Source: Schauerella fraxinea (lineage in GTDB: Bacteria; Pseudomonadota; Gammaproteobacteria; Burkholderiales; Burkholderiaceae_B). Taken from it: a stretch of DNA of 64,000 bases. The notes under the pieces were generated by a model. The model saw only the letters and a program-made list of their open reading frames with translations. It was not told the origin of the DNA and ran no database searches. Where the stretch lies: positions 558,001 to 622,000 of the forward strand of contig JAVDKK010000002.1 of NCBI GenBank assembly GCA_030849945.1. The letters run 5' to 3'. The translations under genes were made by a program, and so were the position numbers. Shown in pieces: positions 35,005 to 42,494 of this stretch (position 1 is the stretch's first letter; every line of letters begins with the position of its first letter).

Positions 35005-35982
35005 TTACTGCGCCGTGATACCGGCTTGTTCGACCAGCTTTTGCGTGCGCGGAATTTCGCTCTTGATGAAGGCGGCGAATTCGGCACGGCTGCCGCCACG
35101 CGGCTCGGCGCCGGCTTCAGCCAGCTTGTCGCGCAGGTCCTTGTCTTGCAGCACCTTGTTGATCGCGACGTTGAGCTTTTCGAGGATCGGCTCGGGCGTG
35201 CCGCCCGGGGCCACGATGCCGTACCACGGGGCGATGTCGTAACCGGCAAAACCTTGTTCGGCGATCGTGGGAATTTCAGGCGCGAGATCCGAACGCTTGG
35301 CGTTGGACATGCCCAGCGGCACCAGCTTGCCGGCCTTCACTTGGGGCAGGCCCGTCATGATCGTGTCGAAGTACATCGAGACCTGACCGCTGAGCAAAGC
35401 GGGAATCGCTTCGCCGGCGCCCTTGAACGGAATATGCAGGATATCGATGCCCGCGACGTTCTTGAGCATTTCACCCGCCATGTGCGAGGTGGTGCCGGTG
35501 CCGAACGAGGCGTAGGTCAGCTTGCCGGGATTGGCTTTGGCATACGCCACCATTTCCGGCAAGGTTTTGAACGGCTGCGACGGATTGGCCAGCAGGATGT
35601 TGGGCGTGTACGCCACCATCGACACCAGGCCGAACTTGTCGGGGTCGTAGCTCAGATTCTTGTTCAAGAATCGGTTGGTGACGTTGGCGGCCGGGCCACC
35701 CATCAACAACGTGTAGCCATCGGGGTCGGAGCGGGCCACCATCGAGCTGCCGATAGCCGCGGCGGCACCCGGGCGCGCTTCGATGATGAACGGCTGGCCC
35801 AGTTCCTTGGCCAAGGCATTGCCGAGCTGACGCGAGATCAGGTCGGTGGCCGAACCGGCTTGGAACGGCACCACGATGCGCACAGGGCGCTCGGGCCAGG
35901 CATCTGCCGATTGTGCGGTTGCGCCCGCGGCAAAGGCCAATGCACCCATTGCCACTACCGTCTTGAACATGTTTGCTTTCAC
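35005..35982 (-). CDS. Bug family (TctC-like) periplasmic binding protein
   Basis: A 325-residue Bug protein with signal peptide VVAMGALAFAAGATA, then WPERPVRIVVPFQAGSATDL, RPGAAAAIGSSMVA and the pocket segment GYTLLMG. A GTG start at 35982 is preferred because AGGGG lies 7 bases upstream; the ATG at 35970 has none at the right distance. It leads the operon with the GGT and M20 genes. No TctA/TctB membrane genes are present, as is usual for the many orphan Bug genes in Burkholderiales. Ligands are mostly carboxylates and amino acid derivatives. Confidence 0.92.
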   Translation of the reverse strand: MKANMFKTVVAMGALAFAAGATAQSADAWPERPVRIVVPFQAGSATDLISRQLGNALAKELGQPFIIEARPGAAAAIGSSMVARSDPDGYTLLMGGPAANVTNRFLNKNLSYDPDKFGLVSMVAYTPNILLANPSQPFKTLPEMVAYAKANPGKLTYASFGTGTTSHMAGEMLKNVAGIDILHIPFKGAGEAIPALLSGQVSMYFDTIMTGLPQVKAGKLVPLGMSNAKRSDLAPEIPTIAEQGFAGYDIAPWYGIVAPGGTPEPILEKLNVAINKVLQDKDLRDKLAEAGAEPRGGSRAEFAAFIKSEIPRTQKLVEQAGITAQ

Positions 35983-36115
35983 TGCTTTTCCCCTATGCAA
36001 TTTTTAGAACAGTCGTCGTAGACGTCGAAAGAGCGTATCATTTTTATGGATCTCTGGCTACGTGGATCCAGTCTTACAACGATTATGATGTCGTTCGCAT
36101 CACAGGAGAGCATCG

Positions 36116-36778
36116 ATGGATGGCGCTGCGGTTTCCAATTTCGCCCTCACCGCCGAGGACGAGGCGTATCGCTACATACACCGGCAGATTCGTCTGGGCG
36201 CTTTTGGCGCGGGCGAACGGCTTGTGCCCGATGTGATCGCGGCCGGCATCGGCACGAGTCGCATGCCGGTGCGCGGCGCGCTGCGTCGGCTGGCCTCGGA
36301 AGGATTGGTCGACATCCGCGCCAATCGCGGCGCGGTCGTGCGTGGGCTCAATCGTCAGGAAATGCAGGAAGTGTTTGAAATGCGTTCCGTGCTGGAAGGT
36401 TTGGCCATGCGCAATTCCGTGCAGAACATGAATGCCGAGCACCTGCGCCGGCTCACCAGCATGCTCGACCAGATCGAACTGGGCACGGGCGATTATCTCG
36501 ACTGGACGACCTCACACCGCGAGTTTCACGAATATCTATGCGGGTTCTGCCGGCAGCCGCGTTTGCTGCGCCAGATTGCCGATCTGCATTCGGTGGTGGA
36601 GCCTTATATGCGCATGTGGGCAAGCCAGCCCGGGCGCGTGTTTCGCATGCGGGAAGCGCATCAGGAACTGGTCGAAGCCTTGCACACCAAAGATCCCGAC
36701 GTGTGTGAGACCGCCATGCGGCGGCATGTGATGAATACCGTGACCGCGCTGCATCCCTATCTGGCCGACAAGGCGTAG
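36116..36778 (+). CDS. GntR family regulator, FCD subgroup
   Basis: A 220-residue regulator with a winged helix (EDEAYRYIHRQIRLGAF, TSRMPVRGALRRLASEGLV) and an FCD domain (SHREFHEYLCGF, MREAHQELVEAL). An AGGAGA ribosome site precedes the ATG. It diverges from the Bug-GGT-M20 operon; AACGA and TCGTT form a possible half-site pair at 36078-36095, but this is weak. It likely senses the substrate of that operon. Confidence 0.92.
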   Translation: MDGAAVSNFALTAEDEAYRYIHRQIRLGAFGAGERLVPDVIAAGIGTSRMPVRGALRRLASEGLVDIRANRGAVVRGLNRQEMQEVFEMRSVLEGLAMRNSVQNMNAEHLRRLTSMLDQIELGTGDYLDWTTSHREFHEYLCGFCRQPRLLRQIADLHSVVEPYMRMWASQPGRVFRMREAHQELVEALHTKDPDVCETAMRRHVMNTVTALHPYLADKA

Positions 36779-36805
36779 CGACTTACCGCCCCACCCTGCT
36801 CACGC

Positions 36806-36837
36806 ATCAGACCCGCCATCGATCAGACCCACTATCG
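36806..36837. repeat. 16-bp tandem duplication after the GntR gene
   Basis: ATCAGACCCGCCATCG is followed directly by ATCAGACCCACTATCG, two 16-base units with two mismatches. It lies in the short gap between the convergent GntR and phbB genes. Confidence 0.7.
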
Positions 36838-36864
36838 ATAGATGCGCGTGCAGGCTTGGCAGGC

Positions 36865-37605
36865 TCAGCCCATGTGCACGCCGCCATTCACCGGGTAATC
36901 CGCGCCGGTGATGAATGCGGCGTCGTCTGACGCCAACCAGGCACACACGGCCGCCACTTCTTCAGGGCGCCCCAACCGCTTGACCGGAATCGCCGCGCAC
37001 AGGCGATCCAATCGGTCGGGTGGAAACGAGCCCATCGTCTGGCTTTCGATATAGCCAGGCGACACGGTGTTCACGGTGACGCCACGGGCCGCGACTTCCA
37101 ACGCCAGCGAGCGCGAGAAGCCGAGCATCGCGCCCTTGGCGGTGGCGTAATTGAGCTGCCCGATCTGGCCTTTGGTCGCACTCACCGAAGCGATGTTCAC
37201 GATGCGGCCCCAGCCGCGTGTGCTCATGCGCTCGACCACCTGCTTGGTCACGTTGTAGAGCACATCGAGATTGCCGTGCACAATCGCGGTCCAGTCGTCG
37301 CGCGTCATATTGCGAAAGAGCACGTCGCGCGCGCCGCCGGCATTGTTGACGAGCACATCGATGTCGCCGACCTCCCGCCGCACTTGCGCGAACGCCGCTT
37401 CGGTCGAGGCCCAGTCGCGGGCATCGCCTTCGGACGCCACAAAATCGAAGCCCAGCGATTCCTGATGCTTGAGCCAGGCCGCGCGGCGCGGCGATGCGGG
37501 CCCGCAGCCGGCCACCACCCGATGGCCGCTGCGCGCCAGCGCTTGGCACACCGCCGTGCCGATGCTGCCCATGCCCCCGGTCACATATGCAATACGCAAC
37601 GCCAT
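36865..37605 (-). CDS. phbB: Acetoacetyl-CoA reductase
   Basis: A 246-residue SDR closely matching PhbB: IAYVTGGMGSIGTAVCQAL, VVAGCGPASPRRAAWL, DVLVNNAGGARDVLFRNMTR (shown in part), GWGRIVNIASV, the YATAK active site and GADYPVNGGVHMG at the end. PhbB reduces acetoacetyl-CoA to (R)-3-hydroxybutyryl-CoA with NADPH in polyhydroxybutyrate synthesis. No phbA or phbC gene is near; it follows the CitMHS carrier by 40 bases, so it may be a catabolic paralogue rather than the main biosynthetic copy. YxxxK is YATAK, one residue unlike the common YSTAK. Confidence 0.88.
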   Translation of the reverse strand: MALRIAYVTGGMGSIGTAVCQALARSGHRVVAGCGPASPRRAAWLKHQESLGFDFVASEGDARDWASTEAAFAQVRREVGDIDVLVNNAGGARDVLFRNMTRDDWTAIVHGNLDVLYNVTKQVVERMSTRGWGRIVNIASVSATKGQIGQLNYATAKGAMLGFSRSLALEVAARGVTVNTVSPGYIESQTMGSFPPDRLDRLCAAIPVKRLGRPEEVAAVCAWLASDDAAFITGADYPVNGGVHMG

Positions 37606-37645
37606 GCCGCCTCCGTGTCGATATCGTTGGTCGCGAACCTCGCGC

Positions 37646-39007
37646 TCAGGGCGTGCCCGCCACCGGGAACAAACCCAGCGCCAACGCCGCGAGCATCAGC
37701 ACCATGCAGATGAGCACGGCCCACTTGAACGTGAAGCGCTGGTGATCGCCGAAATCCACGTGTGCCATCCCCACCAGCAGATACGTGGACGGCACGAGCG
37801 GGCTCAACAAATGAACCGGTTGACCGATCAACGACGCCCGCGCCATTTCGACGGCCGTGATGCCGTAGCCTTGCGCGGCCTCGCCCAGGATCGGCAGCAC
37901 GCCGAAATAGAACGCGTCATTGGACATGAAGAAGGTGAACGGCATGCTGACGATCGCGGTAATCACCGCCAGGTACGGGCCCATCGAATCCGGAATCACG
38001 GCCAACAGGCTGCGCGACATGGCTTCGACCATGCCGGTGCCACCCAGAATCCCGGTAAAGATACCGGCCGCGAAAATCAGCGACACCACCGAGAGCACGT
38101 TGCCGGCATAGTGATTGACGCGGCGGCGCTGCTCGGCCAGATTGGGGTAATTGATGACCATTGCAATCGCGAAGCCGATCATGAACAGCACCGACATCGG
38201 CAACAAGCCCATCACCAACGTCACCATCAGCACCAACGTGAGCGCGGCGTTCACCCACAAGAGCTTCGGGCGGCGCAGGCCTTCATCGTTTTCGACGTTG
38301 GGCGGATTTTGTCCACCGTCGTTCTGATCGTCGATATCGAAGGTATCCACATTGGGACCCAGCGCTGCGCCGGCGCCCGGCAACGACAACGTGCCCAGAC
38401 GACGACGTTCGCGCAATCCCAGATAGAACGACAACCCCAGCAGCGCCACGATCGCGACCGCCATCGCGGGAATCATCGGGATGAACACTTCACCCGGATC
38501 CACATGCAAGGCGCTGGCGGCGCGCGCGGTGGGGCCGCCCCAAGGCGTGAGGTTCATCAAGCCGCTGGCCAGCATCGCCAGACAGGTCATGTTGAGCGCA
38601 TTCATCTTCAAGCGGCGATACAGCGGCAGCATCGAGGCCACCGTGATCATGTAGGTCGTCGAGCCGTCGCCATCCAGCGAGATCAGCAAGGCGAGCACCG
38701 TCGTGCCCACCACGATCTTCAACGGGTCGCCTTTGACGATCTTGAGAATGCGGCCGACGATCGGATCGAACAGCCCCGCATCGATCATGATGCCGAAATA
38801 CAGGATGGCAAACATGAGCATCACGCCGGTGGGCGCGATCTTGCGGATGCCGTCCAGCATCATCTCGCCCATGCCAGGCGCGAAGCCGCCGATCAAGGCG
38901 AAGACGATCGGTACGAGGATCAGGGCAACAAGCGGCGAGAGGCGTTTCATCATGATCAGCGTCATGAACGTGATCACCATGCCAAAGCCGAGCAGTGTTA
39001 GAACCAT
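37646..39007 (-). CDS. Citrate-metal transporter family carrier (CitMHS)
   Basis: A 453-residue membrane carrier with about twelve hydrophobic segments. TVLALLISLDGDGSTTYMI and MLASGLMNLTPWGGPTARAA are typical of the CitMHS family, as is MSNDAFYFGVLPIL. Members import citrate or related tri- and dicarboxylates with Mg, Ca or other cations. A hydrophilic central loop (about residues 215-245, NVDTFDIDDQNDGG) is acidic. It diverges from the two-component system at 39142, whose family often controls tricarboxylate uptake, so induction by an external carboxylate is likely. Confidence 0.92.
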   Translation of the reverse strand: MVLTLLGFGMVITFMTLIMMKRLSPLVALILVPIVFALIGGFAPGMGEMMLDGIRKIAPTGVMLMFAILYFGIMIDAGLFDPIVGRILKIVKGDPLKIVVGTTVLALLISLDGDGSTTYMITVASMLPLYRRLKMNALNMTCLAMLASGLMNLTPWGGPTARAASALHVDPGEVFIPMIPAMAVAIVALLGLSFYLGLRERRRLGTLSLPGAGAALGPNVDTFDIDDQNDGGQNPPNVENDEGLRRPKLLWVNAALTLVLMVTLVMGLLPMSVLFMIGFAIAMVINYPNLAEQRRRVNHYAGNVLSVVSLIFAAGIFTGILGGTGMVEAMSRSLLAVIPDSMGPYLAVITAIVSMPFTFFMSNDAFYFGVLPILGEAAQGYGITAVEMARASLIGQPVHLLSPLVPSTYLLVGMAHVDFGDHQRFTFKWAVLICMVLMLAALALGLFPVAGTP

Positions 39008-39141
39008 GCCTGTTGTCTCCTAATCGTTGTCTGAAGCACCCCTCTGATTGGGGGGAAGGCGCAGCGTAGGAGGAAAACCTGTCGGCCACCTGTCATCGGG
39101 CAAAAAGTCCGAAGGTGACGCCATGTGCGACAATTTTCGCC

Positions 39142-39831
39142 ATGCGCATTCTGGTAATCGAAGACGATGACGATCTGGCCGACGCCCTGGTGCGTCGGTT
39201 GCGGCGTGTCGGCCATGCGGTGGACTGGCAAAGCGACGGCCTCACCGCCAGCGGCGTGCTGGAATATGAGCATTTCGATCTGATCGTGCTCGATGTGGGC
39301 CTGCCGCGCTTGAGCGGGCTGGACATCCTCATGCGTTTGCGCGAACGCGGCGATAAAACGCCGGTATTGATGCTGACGGCGCGCGCCGATATCGAAGACC
39401 GCGTCAATGCCCTGGACGTGGGCGCCGACGACTATCTGGGCAAGCCCTTTGATTTTCGCGAGCTCGAAGCGCGCTGTCGTGCGCTGCTGCGCCGGCCCAC
39501 CGGCCACGCCTCGGAGATCACGCGTTTCGGCGGACTCACCATCGACGGCGCGGCGCGCCAAGTCACGTTCGGTGAGGTGCGACTCGATCTGCCCAAACGC
39601 GAATACAGCCTGCTGGAAATCCTGCTGCGCGGTCTGGGCCGGGTGGTCAGCAAAGAAGAGATTTCGCACAAGCTCTTTGCATTCGATGACGAGGCCGGTC
39701 CCAACGCCATCGAGGTGTACATTGCCCGCCTGCGCAAGAAGCTCGACGGCACGCCCTTGCGCATCGAAACCTCGCGCGGCGCGGGCTACATCCTGCATGC
39801 GGATCGACCCCAGGCCAACGACGATGCGTGA
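39142..39831 (+). CDS. OmpR-family response regulator (TctD-like)
   Basis: A 229-residue regulator. The receiver domain has the acidic pocket VIEDDDDLADAL, the phosphorylated aspartate in LIVLDVGLPRLSG (about D51), threonine in MLTARAD and lysine in LGKPFDF. The DNA-binding winged helix (LPKREYSLLEILLRGLGRVV, VYIARLRKKLDG) completes it. MRILVIEDD is the natural start; nine extra upstream codons are unlikely. The kinase gene overlaps its end by eight bases. It likely activates the divergent CitMHS-phbB operon. Confidence 0.93.
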   Translation: MRILVIEDDDDLADALVRRLRRVGHAVDWQSDGLTASGVLEYEHFDLIVLDVGLPRLSGLDILMRLRERGDKTPVLMLTARADIEDRVNALDVGADDYLGKPFDFRELEARCRALLRRPTGHASEITRFGGLTIDGAARQVTFGEVRLDLPKREYSLLEILLRGLGRVVSKEEISHKLFAFDDEAGPNAIEVYIARLRKKLDGTPLRIETSRGAGYILHADRPQANDDA

Positions 39832-41215
39832 GTTTCCCGGGCTCGCTCGCTGGTCGATCCGGCGGCGGCTATTGGTGCCGCTGTGCGCCCTCTTCATTGC
39901 CGCCATGCTGGTGCTTTACGTTGCGGCGCGCGGCTATGGCCGACAGGCGGCCGATACCTCCTACGACCATTTGCTGCAGGCCTCGGTGCTGTCGATGACC
40001 GATAGCCTGCAGCTCGTGCAAGGCGCATGGCATATGGACATGCCCTACGCGGCGCTGGAAGTGTTGTCGCTGGCCGCCAACGATCGCGTGTTCTATCGCG
40101 TGACCGACGGCGCCGGCCGCGTGCTCACGGGCTACCCCGACTTGCCGGCCCCACCCCGGTTGACCGCCGAAGACCAGCAGCCCGCGCTGTTCGATGCGCC
40201 CTACAGCGGCGAACTGGTGCGGTTTGCCGTATTGCGGCACGAGATTGCCGGGCCTGAATCGAACGCCGTGGCGATCGTTCAGGTAGGCCAGACGCGGCTC
40301 GCGCGCGATGCGCTGGCGAGCGATATCGTGTGGCGAGCCACACTGATCATCGGCATGTTGACGCTCGCGGTGCTCGCGCTCGTGTGGGTAGGCGTGCATC
40401 GCTCGCTGCGGCCCGTGGCGCGCGTCGAGAAAGAACTCTTGACGCGGCAAGCGTCCGAATTGCGTGCCATCGAAAGCCCCGTACCGCGCGAGCTCGTGCA
40501 GCTCGTGGCCGCGCTCAATGGGTTCATGGCACGACTATCGGGCAACCTCGATACGCTGCGCGTGTTTATCGCCGATGCCGCGCACCAGTTGCGCACGCCC
40601 CTGGCGGCGTTGCGCGCCCAGGTGCAGGTGGCACTCGATGAAGACGATCCCGCAGAACAGCGCCGCAGCTTGGTGGCGGTGGATCGCAATGCCGCGCGCC
40701 TCACCCGGCTCGTCAATCAATTGCTCAGCGATGCCAGCGTCAATCACCGCAGCAGTCTGCAACGCTTCGAACGGCTGGACGCGGTCGAGCTGGTGCGTGA
40801 CGCGTTGCAAGACGTGGTGCCGCAAGCCGATCCGCATCCCGACGTGATCTGGCATTGCGCGCTGGCGCAAGCGCCGCTACAAGGCGACGCCCTGATGCTG
40901 CGCGAAGCGGTGAAAAACCTGATCGACAACGCGATCAAGCATGGCTCGCCCGATCAGACGCCGGTGGTCGTTACGCTCGATCGCGACGCCGACGCCTGGC
41001 GGTTGACGATCGACGACCAGGGGCCAGGCATCCCGCCCGCGCAGGCGCAGACAATTTTCGACCGCTTCGTGCGCGGCGCCGGCACCCGCGCAAGCGGCGC
41101 GGGTCTGGGCTTATCGATCGTGCGGCGTGTGGTGGAAGGCCATCGCGGCACGATAGCGCTCACCAACCGCGTCGAAGGCGGATTACGCGTCACCGTGAGG
41201 TTGCCGGCCGCATGA
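39824..41215 (+). CDS. Sensor histidine kinase (TctE-like)
   Basis: A 463-residue membrane kinase. Two membrane segments (about residues 14-36 and 168-190) flank a periplasmic sensor domain of the TctE N-terminal type. The cytoplasmic part has an H-box DAAHQLRTPLAAL, N-box EAVKNLIDNAIKHG, G1 DDQGPGIPP and G2 GAGLGLSIV. The ATG at 39824 overlaps the regulator stop, and its own stop overlaps the next ATG (ATGA). TctE-type kinases respond to tri- and dicarboxylates, often with help of a binding protein; the coupled downstream gene fits that picture. Confidence 0.93.
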   Translation: MREFPGLARWSIRRRLLVPLCALFIAAMLVLYVAARGYGRQAADTSYDHLLQASVLSMTDSLQLVQGAWHMDMPYAALEVLSLAANDRVFYRVTDGAGRVLTGYPDLPAPPRLTAEDQQPALFDAPYSGELVRFAVLRHEIAGPESNAVAIVQVGQTRLARDALASDIVWRATLIIGMLTLAVLALVWVGVHRSLRPVARVEKELLTRQASELRAIESPVPRELVQLVAALNGFMARLSGNLDTLRVFIADAAHQLRTPLAALRAQVQVALDEDDPAEQRRSLVAVDRNAARLTRLVNQLLSDASVNHRSSLQRFERLDAVELVRDALQDVVPQADPHPDVIWHCALAQAPLQGDALMLREAVKNLIDNAIKHGSPDQTPVVVTLDRDADAWRLTIDDQGPGIPPAQAQTIFDRFVRGAGTRASGAGLGLSIVRRVVEGHRGTIALTNRVEGGLRVTVRLPAA

Positions 41216-42360
41216 AAACGTCACGCATCATGGCCTCAATGGCGCTGGCCGCACTGTGCGCCGTCACGCCCGCGCATGCCCTGGACGGCGAAACGCTGGA
41301 CATCGGCCCGGCCGGGGCGACCGACGTGCTGACGATCGATGCCTCGACCAACACGCAAGTGTTTCTGGGTATTCTGCAGGACTTCCAGGCGCTCTACCCC
41401 GGCATGCGGGTGGTGTATACGGAATTGCCCACGCAGACGCTTTACGACGACGCGCTGGCCCGGCGCGCTGGCCGCGCATCGGCGACGGCAACGGCTTTGT
41501 CATCCACATCCGTATCCGCAACGGCGCCGGGATCATCATCGGCCTCCGTGCGCCCCAGCCCCGATCTGATCATCAGCAGCAGCATGGATCTGCAGACCAA
41601 GCTGGTCAACGACGGCTACGCCCAACCGCACGTGTCGCCCGAAACCACGGCGCTGCCTGATTGGGCGCGGTGGCGCAACGAAGTGTTCAGCATCGGTGGC
41701 GAGGCCATGACCATCGTCTACAACACCCACGCGATGTCGGCGCGCGACGCACCGCGATCGCGCCAGCAACTGCTCGCCATGCTGCGCGATCCCGCCCAAT
41801 CCTTGCGAGGCAAAATTGGCACCTACGACGTGGCGCACAGCGGCATCGGCTATATGGCCGCCACGCAGGACGCGCGCCGCGACAGCATGGCCGGCGCGCT
41901 GTGGGCGGCAATGGGCAATAGCGCCGCCGTGGTCGACGAATACAGCGACGGTTTGCTGGACCGCATCGAACGCGGTGAGCTCACTTTGGGCTACAACGTG
42001 CTCGAATCCTATGCGCAGCGGCGCATTGCGGCCGGCGCGCCCCTGGCGATCGTGCGTCCCGACGACTACACGTTGGTGGTATCGCGTGTGGCGCTGATTC
42101 CGCGCGATGCCCGCCGCCCGGAATTGGCCGGCCGCTTTCTCGACTATGTGCTATCGGCGCGAGGCCAGGAAACCATGCAGCGTGAATCGCGCATGTTGAC
42201 CGTACGCACCGATCTCGACGCGCAAGCGCTCACCGGCGCCATGCGGCCGGTGGCGCTCGGCACCGGCTTGCTCGTGTATCTGGACGATCTCAAGCGGCAA
42301 GGTTTTTTGCAGGCCTGGCGCGGCGCCATCGGACAGCAAAGCGGCTCAGCCGGGCACTGA
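41212..42360 (+). CDS. Periplasmic solute-binding protein coupled to the TctDE-like system
   Basis: A 382-residue protein with a signal peptide (MALAALCAVTPAHA) and the fold of type 2 extracellular binding proteins: TIDASTNTQVFLGILQDFQ (in part), DLIISSSMDLQTKLVNDGYA, GGEAMTIVYNTHAM, KIGTYDVAHSGIGYM and SRVALIPRDARRPELAGRFL (in part). Related genes next to RR-kinase pairs are thought to present a ligand to the sensor. No permease or ATPase gene follows. Residues about 84-117 form an unusual Ser/Ala/Thr-rich insertion (ASATATALSSTSVSATAPG) between core strands. ATGA coupling to the kinase supports a joint sensing role. Confidence 0.86.
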   Translation: MKTSRIMASMALAALCAVTPAHALDGETLDIGPAGATDVLTIDASTNTQVFLGILQDFQALYPGMRVVYTELPTQTLYDDALARRAGRASATATALSSTSVSATAPGSSSASVRPSPDLIISSSMDLQTKLVNDGYAQPHVSPETTALPDWARWRNEVFSIGGEAMTIVYNTHAMSARDAPRSRQQLLAMLRDPAQSLRGKIGTYDVAHSGIGYMAATQDARRDSMAGALWAAMGNSAAVVDEYSDGLLDRIERGELTLGYNVLESYAQRRIAAGAPLAIVRPDDYTLVVSRVALIPRDARRPELAGRFLDYVLSARGQETMQRESRMLTVRTDLDAQALTGAMRPVALGTGLLVYLDDLKRQGFLQAWRGAIGQQSGSAGH

Positions 42361-42362
42361 GT

Positions 42363-42494
42363 GGAACGCTAAGCCAAGTGATAAGGCAGGTGATAAGTCG
42401 TGTGGTAAGTCGGGTGGTAAGTTGGACGCTAAGCCTGGTGATAAGCAAGACGCCAAAACAGGCGTTCAATCAAGCGTCGACTCAGGCGGTAAGC
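42363..42494. repeat. 12-bp degenerate tandem repeat array entering the hybrid kinase gene
   Basis: Eleven consecutive 12-base units can be laid out, for example CAGGTGATAAGT, CGTGTGGTAAGT, CGGGTGGTAAGT, TGGACGCTAAGC and CTGGTGATAAGC, with weaker units after 42446. Consensus is near CRGGTGRTAAGY. The array starts two bases after the binding-protein stop codon and its last units overlap the 3' end of the minus-strand hybrid kinase gene (stop at 42466). Confidence 0.8.
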
